From Methylobacillus gramineus (GTDB lineage: Bacteria > Pseudomonadota > Gammaproteobacteria > Burkholderiales > Methylophilaceae): DNA of 64,000 bases. The notes below the pieces were generated by a model. That model ran no database searches. It was given only the letters and a program-made list of their open reading frames with translations, and was not told where the DNA came from. Location: assembly GCF_020532675.1 (NCBI RefSeq), contig NZ_JAJAVE010000003.1, forward strand, positions 682,001 to 746,000. The letters are read 5' to 3'. Below, in pieces: positions 35,369 through 43,804 of this stretch; position 1 is the first letter of the stretch; each line of letters begins with the position of its first letter. Position numbers and translations under genes: made by a program.

Positions 35369-36526
35369 ATGCCTTATTGCAGCCGCATGATTGGAGCCAC
35401 CTCTTTTATTATCGCCAGCCTTGTTCTTGGAGGCTGTAGCCAGAACTCAGCGCCGAATGCAGCAGGAGAGGAAGTGCCTGAAGTGTCTGTAATCCAAACA
35501 GTTGTTACCCCCTCTGTCCTGGCAGTTGAGTTGCCAGGAAGGCTGGAAGCGTATCGGCAGGCTGAGGTGCGCGCTCGGGTGGCAGGGATAGTGACTGAAC
35601 GGCTATACACGGAGGGCCAGGACGTTAAAAAAGGGACACCGCTTTTCTTGATTAATCCTGAGTTGCTCACTGCCGCAAAAGACCAGGCAGCAGGTGCATT
35701 GGCAAAAGCAGAAGCCAGTCATGCCAATGCGTTGGATAAACTACGGCGATACAAGGACTTGGCGACAGATCATTCTATTAGTGATCGCGATTATCAGGCA
35801 GCCATTTCTGAGGAAATGCAGGCAAAGGCCGAATGGCTGACGGCAAAGGCCCAGCTTGATAAAGCTCGGCTTGATCTGGGATATTCAAAAGTGACCTCAC
35901 CGATTGATGGTCGTGCCAGGCGTGCATTGGTGACTGAAGGGGCTTTAGTCGGGCAGGATGCGCCGACACCCCTGACGACGGTGGAGCAGATTGATCCTAT
36001 CTACGTCAACTTTTCTCAGCCTGCGGCCGAGGTGATGGCGATGCAACGTGCGATCAAGTCGGGCAAGGTTGAAGGGGTGGCACTCAAGAATGTGAAAGTG
36101 GATTTAGTATTTCCCGATGGGAGCAAATACAGCAAGCCCGGCAAATTATTTTTCTCTGATCTGGCTGTAGATACCAATACCGACACAGTGGCGATGCGTG
36201 CTTTGTTTGACAACCCTGAGCGCGAGTTATTACCGGGAGCTTATGTGCAGGTGCGCCTGGAGCAGGCAGTGAACAATCACACGGTGCGTGTACCTCGAGA
36301 TACGCTGATTCGTACCGCAGGTGGTGCCAGTGTGATGGTTGTCAATGCAGAAAGTAAAGTGGAGGCGGTTGAAGTCACCGCCAATAGCCTGCAAGGTAAT
36401 GACTGGATTGTAACCAAGGGGTTGGCAGGTGGCGAGCGTGTGATTACTACCAATCCTGGCATGCTGGCACCAGGGACTCAGGTCAAAATTACAGCTGAAA
36501 AAGCTGCCGCATCCAATCACCCATAA
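35369..36526 (+). CDS. RND efflux periplasmic adaptor lipoprotein (AcrA/MexA-like)
   Basis: A 385-residue membrane fusion protein. The lipobox LVLGGC places the lipidated cysteine at residue 23. The barrel-sandwich/lipoyl half motifs (VRARVAGIVTERLYTEGQDVKKGTPLFLI), the coiled-coil hairpin (about residues 85-155) and the second half (LGYSKVTSPIDGRARRALVTEGALV) are all present. The ATG at 35369 was chosen because it starts a proper lipoprotein signal; upstream frame runs through the operator. It is the first gene of the efflux operon. Confidence 0.93.
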   Translation: MPYCSRMIGATSFIIASLVLGGCSQNSAPNAAGEEVPEVSVIQTVVTPSVLAVELPGRLEAYRQAEVRARVAGIVTERLYTEGQDVKKGTPLFLINPELLTAAKDQAAGALAKAEASHANALDKLRRYKDLATDHSISDRDYQAAISEEMQAKAEWLTAKAQLDKARLDLGYSKVTSPIDGRARRALVTEGALVGQDAPTPLTTVEQIDPIYVNFSQPAAEVMAMQRAIKSGKVEGVALKNVKVDLVFPDGSKYSKPGKLFFSDLAVDTNTDTVAMRALFDNPERELLPGAYVQVRLEQAVNNHTVRVPRDTLIRTAGGASVMVVNAESKVEAVEVTANSLQGNDWIVTKGLAGGERVITTNPGMLAPGTQVKITAEKAAASNHP

Positions 36527-36547
36527 ATTTTTTGAACTGAGAACCTC

Positions 36548-39500
36548 ATGGCCAGTTTTTTCATTCAACGCCCAGTCTTTGCCTGGGTGATTTCGCTACT
36601 GATCATCATGGCAGGCTTGCTGGCCATTCGCGGTCTGCCAGTAGCGCAATATCCTGATATTGCGCCTCCCGTTGTGAATGTCAGCGCGTCATATCCGGGT
36701 GCTTCAGCACGTGTGGTTGAAGAAACCGTGACGGCTGTGATAGAGCGTGAAATGAATGGCGCACCGCGATTGATGTATACCTCAGCCAGCAGCAGCCCCG
36801 GATCTGCCTCTTTAAGCCTGACTTTCAAGCAGGGGACCAATCCGGATTTGGCCGCGGTTGAAGTGCAAAACCGCCTCAAAACTGTTGAAGCACGATTGCC
36901 AGAAGTGGTGCGACGTAACGGTATCTCCATTGAAAAGTCTGCAGATACCATTCAGCTTGTGGTCTCCATTACCTCTGAAAACAATCGTTTGAGCGAGATC
37001 GAACTGGGAGAGATTGCCTCTGCGAACATCCTGCAAGCCTTACGGCGGGTTGAGGGGGTAGGTAAAGTCCAGTCATTCAGTCCTGAGTACGCCATGCGTA
37101 TCTGGCCAGACCCAGCAAAGCTCACATCACTCAACTTATCTACTTCAGATATCGCCTCTGCCATCCGCAGCCACAATGCGCGCGTGACAGTGGGAGAAAT
37201 TGGTAACCGGGGAGTGCCGGAACATGCGCCTATCAGTGCCAATATCATGGCCGATGCTGCGCTTACTACACCGGCGGATTTTGAGAATATCCCGCTCCGC
37301 ACAAAAGCCGATGGCTCGGCCATTATCCTTAAAGATGTCGCGCGCGTTGAATATGGCGGTAGCGATTACAGTGTGGCCTCTCGGGTGAATGGTAAGAATG
37401 CGGCTGGTTTGGCGGTGAAAATGTCGCCTGGTTCCAATGCCGTGGCCACGGTTAAACGGATCACGGCCACCATGGATGAACTGAGTCGCTACTTTCCCGC
37501 TGGCGTGACGTATCAAATTCCCTACGACACCTCCGCTTTTGTTTCCATCTCAATTGAAAAGGTGGTGCACACGCTGCTTGAGGCCATTCTGCTAGTGTTC
37601 CTGGTGATGTACCTCTTCATGCAGAATGTGCGTGCGACACTGATCCCAACGATTGTGGTGCCGATTGCCCTGCTCGGGACCTTTGCCGTGATGTATGCGC
37701 TGGGGTTCTCCATCAATGTGTTGACCATGTTTGGTATGGTGCTGGCGATTGGTATCGTCGTGGATGATGCCATTGTGGTGGTGGAGAATGTTGAGCGCCT
37801 CATGGTGGAAGAGGGCCTGTCGCCTTATCAGGCCACGATCAAGGCTATGAAGCAGATTAGTGGTGCCATTATCGGCATTACCGTGGTGTTGACATCGGTG
37901 TTCCTGCCGATGGCATTTTTCAGTGGTGCTGTGGGGAATATCTATCGTCAATTTGCGCTGGCACTGGCAGTTTCAATTGCGTTCTCCGCGTTCCTGGCAT
38001 TGTCATTAACACCGGCCCTGTGTGCCACTTTGCTCAAGCCTGCAGATAAGGATCACCACGAGAAGACAGGGTTTTTTGGCTGGTTTAACCGCACGTTTGT
38101 CTCGCTTAGTAACCGGTATCAAATTCGGGTCGGGAACATCCTGAAGCGCCCGATTCGCTGGCTGATAGTGTATGGCGCTCTTGTCGCGGTGGTCGCTCTC
38201 ATGTTTGTGCGATTGCCTACGGCATTCCTGCCAGACGAAGACCAGGGGAATTTCATGGTCATGGTCATGTTGCCTCAAGGCGCTACCATGACCGAGACCC
38301 AGGCTGCATTGGGTGAGGTGAGCAAATACTTAGTCGAGAATGAGCCGGTTAAATATTCATACGAGGTAGGTGGTTTCAGTATTTACGGCAGCGGATCCAG
38401 TAGCGGGATGATCTTTGCCACACTGAATGACTGGAGTGAGCGCAAGAGCGCCGATCAGCATGTGAAAGCGATTGTAGATCGATTGAATGGTCATTTTTAT
38501 GGCAGAAATAATCTGACAGTGTTTGCGATTAATACACCGCCATTGCCTGAATTGGGTTCTTCCAACGGGTTTGATCTTCGTCTGCAAGATAGGGCAAGCG
38601 TGGGTTTGCAGGCCTTGTCTGAGGCGCGCGGAAAACTGCTGGAGCAGGGGAGCAAGAGTCCAGTCCTGACCAATCTCATGTTTGCAGGTCTGGGTGATGC
38701 GCCGATTATCAGTCTTGATATTGATAGGCGCAAAGCCATGACGCTGGGCGTGTCCATGGATGAGATCAATGCTACTTTGGCCACCATGTTTGGTTCTGAC
38801 TATATCGGCGACTTCATGCATGGTACGCAGATTCGTCGCGTGATTGTGCAAGCTGATGGCAAAAATCGTCTGGAGCTCGATGATGTAAGAAAGCTGAGAG
38901 TGAGAAGCAGCAATGGCAACCTGGTGCCTTTGGCATCCTTCGTGACCATGGAGTGGACCATGGGGCCACCGCAGTTGACACGCTATAACGGCTTTCCTTC
39001 ATTCACCATCAACGGCAATGCAGCCCCTGGATATAGCAGCGGTGAAGCGATGAGTGAAATTGAGAGGATTGCTTCCAGCCTGAAAACCGGCGTAGGGTTT
39101 GACTGGTCTGGCCAGTCTTATGAAGAGCGTATTTCTGGCTCTCAAGCACCGATATTGTTTGGTTTGTCCATCCTTGTGGTTTTCCTTGCATTGGCAGCAC
39201 TCTATGAAAGCTGGCTGATCCCGTTTTCCGTCATCCTGGTGGTTCCTTTGGGGGTGCTGGGAGCTTTGCTGGGCGTCACTTTCAGGGATATGCCTAACGA
39301 TATCTATTTCAAGGTTGGCTTGATCGCCACCATTGGACTGTCTGCCAAGAATGCCATCCTGATTGTGGAGTTTGCCAAGGATAAGTTTGAGGAAGGCATG
39401 AGTATTCTGGATGCCACACTGGAAGCCGCGCGTTTGCGCTTGCGCCCGATTATCATGACCTCGCTTGCTTTTGGTGTGGGTGTGCTGCCGCTGGCTATTG

Positions 39501-39664
39501 CAACAGGGGCGGCATCTGGCGCGCAAACCGCGATTGGTACTGGCGTATTGGGCGGCATCATCACGGCCACCGTGCTTGCCGTGTTCTTTGTGCCTTTATT
39601 TTTTGCCACGGTTGGTCATTACCTTAAACGACCACAACAACATCAGGGGGGTGAATCTCAATGA
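36548..39664 (+). CDS. RND multidrug efflux transporter (AcrB/MexB type)
   Basis: A 1038-residue proton-driven inner-membrane pump of the hydrophobe/amphiphile efflux family. The N-terminus MASFFIQRPVFAWVISLLII, proton-relay D406-D407 in GIVVDDAIVVVENVER, and the relay lysine in GLSAKNAILIVEFAKD are all intact. Length matches AcrB (about 1050). With the adaptor upstream and the outer-membrane channel downstream (4-base ATGA overlap) it forms a complete tripartite pump. The substrate range is unknown but HAE1 pumps export drugs, solvents and detergents. Confidence 0.96.
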   Translation: MASFFIQRPVFAWVISLLIIMAGLLAIRGLPVAQYPDIAPPVVNVSASYPGASARVVEETVTAVIEREMNGAPRLMYTSASSSPGSASLSLTFKQGTNPDLAAVEVQNRLKTVEARLPEVVRRNGISIEKSADTIQLVVSITSENNRLSEIELGEIASANILQALRRVEGVGKVQSFSPEYAMRIWPDPAKLTSLNLSTSDIASAIRSHNARVTVGEIGNRGVPEHAPISANIMADAALTTPADFENIPLRTKADGSAIILKDVARVEYGGSDYSVASRVNGKNAAGLAVKMSPGSNAVATVKRITATMDELSRYFPAGVTYQIPYDTSAFVSISIEKVVHTLLEAILLVFLVMYLFMQNVRATLIPTIVVPIALLGTFAVMYALGFSINVLTMFGMVLAIGIVVDDAIVVVENVERLMVEEGLSPYQATIKAMKQISGAIIGITVVLTSVFLPMAFFSGAVGNIYRQFALALAVSIAFSAFLALSLTPALCATLLKPADKDHHEKTGFFGWFNRTFVSLSNRYQIRVGNILKRPIRWLIVYGALVAVVALMFVRLPTAFLPDEDQGNFMVMVMLPQGATMTETQAALGEVSKYLVENEPVKYSYEVGGFSIYGSGSSSGMIFATLNDWSERKSADQHVKAIVDRLNGHFYGRNNLTVFAINTPPLPELGSSNGFDLRLQDRASVGLQALSEARGKLLEQGSKSPVLTNLMFAGLGDAPIISLDIDRRKAMTLGVSMDEINATLATMFGSDYIGDFMHGTQIRRVIVQADGKNRLELDDVRKLRVRSSNGNLVPLASFVTMEWTMGPPQLTRYNGFPSFTINGNAAPGYSSGEAMSEIERIASSLKTGVGFDWSGQSYEERISGSQAPILFGLSILVVFLALAALYESWLIPFSVILVVPLGVLGALLGVTFRDMPNDIYFKVGLIATIGLSAKNAILIVEFAKDKFEEGMSILDATLEAARLRLRPIIMTSLAFGVGVLPLAIATGAASGAQTAIGTGVLGGIITATVLAVFFVPLFFATVGHYLKRPQQHQGGESQ

Positions 39665-41043
39665 GTTACTTACTCAAGCCCAGTCTATTGGTCATGTCGA
39701 TGGCCCTGGCGGCATGCTCCTTGAACCCGGATTATGCGCGTCCGAATGCACCTATCCCAGCCAGTTATCCAGTGACGACAGAAGCCGAGGCAGCGACTGC
39801 CCCCAATAGTTGGCAGCAATACTTTACTGAGCCAGAACTGCAGCGGGTGATAGCAGTGGCGCTGGAAAACAACCGGGATTTACGCATTACAGCTTTGCGG
39901 ATTGAAGAGGCCAGGGCGCAATATGGCATCCAGCGGGCTGATCGCTTGCCTGCGGTGAATGGCACGCTCAGCTATGAACGAAGCAAAACCATCTTTGCCC
40001 AAGGGCAGACATTTGAAGCTGATATGTATCGGGTGGGCTTGGGGATCAGCGATTTTGAGCTGGATTTCTTTGGTCGTGTCAAAAGCCTGTCAACGGCCGC
40101 ACTGGAAGAATACTTTGCTACCGAAGAGGCCAAGCAAACCGCCAGGACCAGCCTGATCGCGGAAGTGGCGGTCGCTTACCTTAATGTACGTACACTGACA
40201 GAGCGGCAAGCTATTGCCCAGGATACCCTGGCATCGCGTGAGGTCAGTCTTGCACGTATTCAACGCCGCTTCAATGCCGGCATTGATACGGCGATTGATC
40301 TGAAAACTGCTGAAGTGCAGCAGGAAGCCACGCGAGCCAGCCTGGCTGCATTACGGCGAGAGCAATTGCAGGCAGTGAATGCACTAGTCTTGCTGGTGGG
40401 CGATCAAAACCTTCACATTGCTTCGGATGAACCTCTGGATACGCTCAACTTTGCCGCACTACCGATAGGCCTGCCATCGGAGTTGATTGAACGCCGACCA
40501 GACATTCGCGCTGCAGAGCACAAGCTGCTGGCCGCCAATGCCAATATAGGTGCCGCTCGTGCGGCGTTTTTCCCACGGGTGCAGCTGACCACCAATATTG
40601 GCCTGGTGAATGAGCACTTCTCCAAATTGTTCAGTGGTAGCAGTAGCCGGGCCTGGGCATTCACGCCTCAGCTGACCCTGCCCATATTCAACCATGGCCG
40701 CAACCAGGCCAATCTTGATCTCGTCAGTGTACGCAAGAACATCAGCGTGGCCGAATATGAGAAAACAATCCAGATCGCCTTTAGTGAGGTGTCAGATGTG
40801 TTGTTAGCCAGAACCCAGCTTGAAGAGGAGATTGCGGCCCAGAGCAAAGTGACTGCCGGGGAACGCGAACGCCTGAGGCTAGCTACACGCCGCTATGACA
40901 TGGGAATATCCAGTTATCTCGAGTTGTTGGATGCACAGCGCAGCCTGTTTGATTCTGAGCAAATGTTGGTACAGCTCAAGCAGTTATCACTGAGCAACAG
41001 TATCAACCTGTTCAAGGTGCTCGGTGGGGAATGGAAGGTTTAG
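39661..41043 (+). CDS. Outer-membrane efflux channel lipoprotein (OprM/NodT family)
   Basis: A 460-residue TolC-like trimeric channel. The lipoprotein signal ends MALAAC (C19). Two tandem OEP domains are visible (for example LRIEEARAQYGIQRADRLPAVNG and LIERRPDIRAAEHKLLAANANIGAARAAFFPRVQLTTNIG), with the typical C-terminal DMGISSYLELLDAQRSLF. It overlaps the pump gene by four bases and ends the operon. Confidence 0.95.
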   Translation: MSYLLKPSLLVMSMALAACSLNPDYARPNAPIPASYPVTTEAEAATAPNSWQQYFTEPELQRVIAVALENNRDLRITALRIEEARAQYGIQRADRLPAVNGTLSYERSKTIFAQGQTFEADMYRVGLGISDFELDFFGRVKSLSTAALEEYFATEEAKQTARTSLIAEVAVAYLNVRTLTERQAIAQDTLASREVSLARIQRRFNAGIDTAIDLKTAEVQQEATRASLAALRREQLQAVNALVLLVGDQNLHIASDEPLDTLNFAALPIGLPSELIERRPDIRAAEHKLLAANANIGAARAAFFPRVQLTTNIGLVNEHFSKLFSGSSSRAWAFTPQLTLPIFNHGRNQANLDLVSVRKNISVAEYEKTIQIAFSEVSDVLLARTQLEEEIAAQSKVTAGERERLRLATRRYDMGISSYLELLDAQRSLFDSEQMLVQLKQLSLSNSINLFKVLGGEWKV

Positions 41044-41151
41044 TATTCGCGGAAGAGCCTAATCAAGGGTAGTCCTAAGTATTACCACTTGATAAACACT
41101 ATATACACTATCAATATTAAGCAGTAGTCACTATGTGATGTAACGCATTAA

Positions 41152-41173
41152 CCTGACAAAAGTGTTTGTCAGG
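41152..41173. terminator. Hairpin between the efflux operon and the small-protein cluster
   Basis: A perfect 9-bp stem CCTGACAAA/TTTGTCAGG with an AGTG loop lies between convergent genes (outer-membrane channel and the first small paralogue). No long T-run is present. Confidence 0.6.
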
Positions 41174-41184
41174 CATTAGAGAAA

Positions 41185-41427
41185 TCAAAATTCTTTGTGG
41201 GATGGTTTTTGATTCACACCAAGATAGGTCAATGCTTTTTCAAGCGCATCTTGTGCAAACTTGATGCCGGCATCCAATGCTTGGTCAGCAGTTTTGTAAA
41301 TATGTAATCGCTCATGAGGCGTGCCAATTTCATGACCTTCGATAAGCGCAAGCCATTTATGACCTCCATTCACCTTGGTGGTCACTACCTGAAATTCATG
41401 ATGCTTGTAAAAAACTAAGACCGACAT
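41185..41427 (-). CDS. Small paralogue 1 of 3 (unknown family)
   Basis: An 80-residue protein without signal peptide. It shares with its two neighbours the layout (S/A)V-x2-Y-x2-H-x-x-Q-V, GGHKW, I-x-G, P-x-E, then a helix with A-x2-AG-x2-FA. The first half should form beta strands and the second half a long helix. AGGATC lies before the ATG. Three tandem copies on one strand, each with its own ribosome site of similar sequence, indicate repeated gene duplication. Function unknown. Confidence 0.78.
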   Translation of the reverse strand: MSVLVFYKHHEFQVVTTKVNGGHKWLALIEGHEIGTPHERLHIYKTADQALDAGIKFAQDALEKALTYLGVNQKPSHKEF

Positions 41428-41553
41428 GGTGGATCCTTTTTAGGTATTCAAGTGTTAATAGGAAGACTTCAATAGGTTCTCATGGTTCCATTGGATATGA
41501 TGGAGGTAGTTTTTTCTGCCGGATGAGTGACGAGCTAGCATTGCTTAAACGGG

Positions 41554-41573
41554 ATCGATATATTCATATCGAT
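41554..41573. repeat. 8-bp perfect inverted repeat between small paralogues 1 and 2
   Basis: ATCGATAT-ATTC-ATATCGAT lies 24 bases after the stop of paralogue 2 and upstream of paralogue 1. It lacks a T-run, so it could be a transcript-end hairpin or an operator for paralogue 1. Confidence 0.45.
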
Positions 41574-41597
41574 TGACTGAGTAAGGCAGTGCAGGCA

Positions 41598-41843
41598 TTA
41601 AGGGTTTTGATTTTGGATATTGCGGTCTAAGACCTGATTGGATGCACCCATGGCTTGATCAATTTCTGCTTTCGCAAATGCCAAACCTGCCTCCATCGCC
41701 TCATGCGTTGTGCTGAAAACATGGATTGCTTCATAAGAGGGTAATACGACCTCCCCATTAATGAAGATGATCCATTTATAGCCACCATCTCCTTTACTGA
41801 TAAGGACTTGAACCTGGTGAGATTGATAATTAAACACCGACAT
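41598..41843 (-). CDS. Small paralogue 2 of 3 (unknown family)
   Basis: An 81-residue protein beginning MSVFNYQSHQVQVLISKGDGG, clearly related to its neighbours (GGYKWIIFINGEV, then EAMEAGLAFAKAEIDQAM). The start at 41843 was chosen over 41876 because it has AGGATCAGGA upstream and aligns with the starts of the other two copies. The C-terminus is extended by an Asn/Gln-rich tail. Function unknown. Confidence 0.78.
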   Translation of the reverse strand: MSVFNYQSHQVQVLISKGDGGYKWIIFINGEVVLPSYEAIHVFSTTHEAMEAGLAFAKAEIDQAMGASNQVLDRNIQNQNP

Positions 41844-41899
41844 TCCTGATCCTATTAGAAATTTTCTGATATCCACAGCATTTGTGCCATCACCAATCT

Positions 41900-42115
41900 T
41901 CAGTTGACACCTGGCTGGGACAATATTGCTTCAATGGTCGCTTTTGCAAACTCAAGCCCAGCATCCATCGCATGATGAGCGATGGGGTAGACATTCCCTC
42001 TTTCACTAGGGGTTCCAAGCGAATGCCCATTAATCAGTACGATCCACTGATGTCCCCCCTCCACTATTGTTGCAAGCACTTGAACATAGTGAGACTTATA
42101 ATTGAAAGCTGCCAT
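41900..42115 (-). CDS. Small paralogue 3 of 3 (unknown family)
   Basis: A 71-residue protein beginning MAAFNYKSHYVQVLATIVEGGHQW and continuing IVLINGHSLGTPSERGNVY...AMDAGLEFAKATIEAIL. It is the shortest copy and the nearest to the family core. AGGACAGGA precedes the ATG. It is the promoter-proximal gene of the cluster, with a perfect 14-bp palindrome 69 bases upstream. Confidence 0.78.
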   Translation of the reverse strand: MAAFNYKSHYVQVLATIVEGGHQWIVLINGHSLGTPSERGNVYPIAHHAMDAGLEFAKATIEAILSQPGVN

Positions 42116-42183
42116 TTCCTGTCCTGATGAGAGTCTTATTAAAATTATTAACTTCCTTTTATCCTCTCCAAAACAGGGTGTCT

Positions 42184-42197
42184 ATGTGATATCACAT
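42184..42197. promoter_or_regulatory. Perfect 14-bp palindrome upstream of the small-paralogue cluster
   Basis: ATGTGATATCACAT is fully symmetric. The half-site TGTGA resembles CRP, but the spacing between halves is 2 rather than 6 bases, so a CRP site is unlikely. Its position between the divergent cluster and the bio-side promoter suggests an operator. Confidence 0.45.
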
Positions 42198-42325
42198 CTA
42201 TTCAATTTATTTCTAATGGGAAGTGGTTGCCTGGAAATAGACAATCACTGAAATTTTTAGAAAATCCTGAATGCATGAGCGCCACACAATAAAGAGATGA
42301 TTAATTTTTAATCTGTTGTCAATGA

Positions 42326-42355
42326 TTGTTGTGTTGTTGGTTGACAGGATATAAT
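42326..42355 (+). promoter_or_regulatory. Likely sigma-70 promoter before the membrane protein/bio genes
   Basis: A perfect -10 TATAAT (42350-42355) is preceded by TTGTTG (42326-42331) with an 18-base spacer. Transcription would start about 20 bases before the ATG at 42381. Confidence 0.55.
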
Positions 42356-42380
42356 CCGCTTTTGATCCCACTTTCAAATA

Positions 42381-42770
42381 ATGGCTACCAAAATCATTTC
42401 AGCTAGGCAGCAGATGCGGGCGGCACAAAGCTTTCCCTTCTTTTCCAGCATCGCGGTGATGGTGCCGGTGTTGATCCCCATCTGGATCGCAGCCTCGATA
42501 TTTACCTATGCCTCGATGGCGCAACATCCCTGTACCCGAGTCTGTGAATATCTGGTGCCTGCGGGCTACCGCTTTTATGGCTTGTTAGGCACATGGGTCG
42601 TGGTGTTGAATTTCAGCTCTAACATGGCAGGTTGGGTCGGCGGTGGACTGAATCTGGCGATCATTATCTGGATTATCAGCATTCTCGTCATTGTGCCTTT
42701 GGGCATACGTGACATCCTGCGGGCCAAGAGAGAGCCATGGCAGGAAATTACCATAGAAACAACGGAATAA
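42381..42770 (+). CDS. Small membrane protein of unknown function (paralogue of the gene at 30050)
   Basis: A 129-residue protein with three hydrophobic segments (about 20-45, 68-85, 88-108). It shares PxxIxIxxSIFxYxxxxQHP, [17 protein letters not shown] and a terminal EPWQEITIE with the copy at 30050-30460. It lies 13 bases before bioB in the same orientation and behind a good promoter, so it is probably co-transcribed with the biotin genes. Whether it has a role in biotin or pimelate handling is unknown. Confidence 0.72.
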   Translation: MATKIISARQQMRAAQSFPFFSSIAVMVPVLIPIWIAASIFTYASMAQHPCTRVCEYLVPAGYRFYGLLGTWVVVLNFSSNMAGWVGGGLNLAIIIWIISILVIVPLGIRDILRAKREPWQEITIETTE

Positions 42771-42783
42771 AGGAAGACACCCT

Positions 42784-43791
42784 ATGCTTGAATCAGTGAT
42801 TGATATTCGCGGCCTGGACGGCAGCGAACGCGCCAAAGTAGCTGCACGTGAAGAAGCCCCCCAGCGCTGGAGTGTGGATGACATTGTGGGCTTGTTCGAG
42901 TTGCCTTTCAGCGATTTGATGCACAGGGCGCAAACAGTACATCGCGAGAATTTTGACCCGAATGGGGTGCAGGTCAGTACCTTGCTGTCTATCAAGACAG
43001 GTGGCTGTTCTGAAGATTGCGGTTATTGTCCGCAGGCAGCGCGTTACCACACTGATGTGGAAAAGCAGGACTTGATGCAGTTGGAAGAAGTGCTGGAAGC
43101 CGCTCGTGCCGCCAAGGAAAATGGTGCCAGCCGTTTCTGTATGGGGGCCGCCTGGCGCAGCCCCAAGCAGCGAGATCTTGAACCTGTACTGAAAATGATT
43201 CAGGAAGTGAAAGCTATGGGGCTGGAAACATGTGCCACGCTGGGCATGCTTAAGGAAGGGCAGGCCGAGCAGTTGAAAGATGCAGGCCTGGATTACTACA
43301 ACCATAATCTGGATACTGCACCGGAATATTACGGTGACGTGATTACTACCCGTACCTATCAGGATCGGCTGGATACGCTGGAGCGAGTGCGTGAGCAGGA
43401 TATCAATGTCTGCTGCGGCGGGATTATCGGCATGGGTGAATCGCGCAACCAGCGCGCTGGCTTGCTGGCTCAGCTGGCCAATATGGAACGTCCTCCGGAG
43501 AGTGTGCCAATCAACCTGTTGACTCAAGTGGAAGGTACTCCCCTGTACGGCATTGATGAACTGGATCCATTTGAGTTCGTGCGTACGATTGCAGCAGCCC
43601 GCATCACCATGCCGCAAAGTTTTGTCCGGCTTTCTGCGGGTCGTCAAAGCATGCATGAGGGTATACAGGCTCTCTGCTTCCTGGCGGGTGCCAATTCGAT
43701 TTTCTACGGTGAAAAACTGCTGACGACGGGTAACCCGGAAGCGGTGGCAGACAAGCAGCTGTTTGGTAAGCTGGGCATACATCCCCTCTGA
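42784..43791 (+). CDS. bioB: Biotin synthase
   Basis: A 335-residue radical-AdoMet enzyme inserting sulfur into dethiobiotin. The 4Fe-4S cluster cysteines are C75, C79 and C82 in [12 protein letters not shown], and RFCMGAAWR plus [19 protein letters not shown] and RLSAGR are standard BioB signatures. GGAAG precedes the ATG. It is the first biotin-pathway gene of the cluster. Confidence 0.97.
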   Translation: MLESVIDIRGLDGSERAKVAAREEAPQRWSVDDIVGLFELPFSDLMHRAQTVHRENFDPNGVQVSTLLSIKTGGCSEDCGYCPQAARYHTDVEKQDLMQLEEVLEAARAAKENGASRFCMGAAWRSPKQRDLEPVLKMIQEVKAMGLETCATLGMLKEGQAEQLKDAGLDYYNHNLDTAPEYYGDVITTRTYQDRLDTLERVREQDINVCCGGIIGMGESRNQRAGLLAQLANMERPPESVPINLLTQVEGTPLYGIDELDPFEFVRTIAAARITMPQSFVRLSAGRQSMHEGIQALCFLAGANSIFYGEKLLTTGNPEAVADKQLFGKLGIHPL

Positions 43792-43804
43792 TTGTTTTTT
43801 CAGA

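Noticed and set aside
42184-42197. CRP binding site
   Set aside because: The TGTGA half-sites are separated by two rather than six bases, which does not fit CRP.
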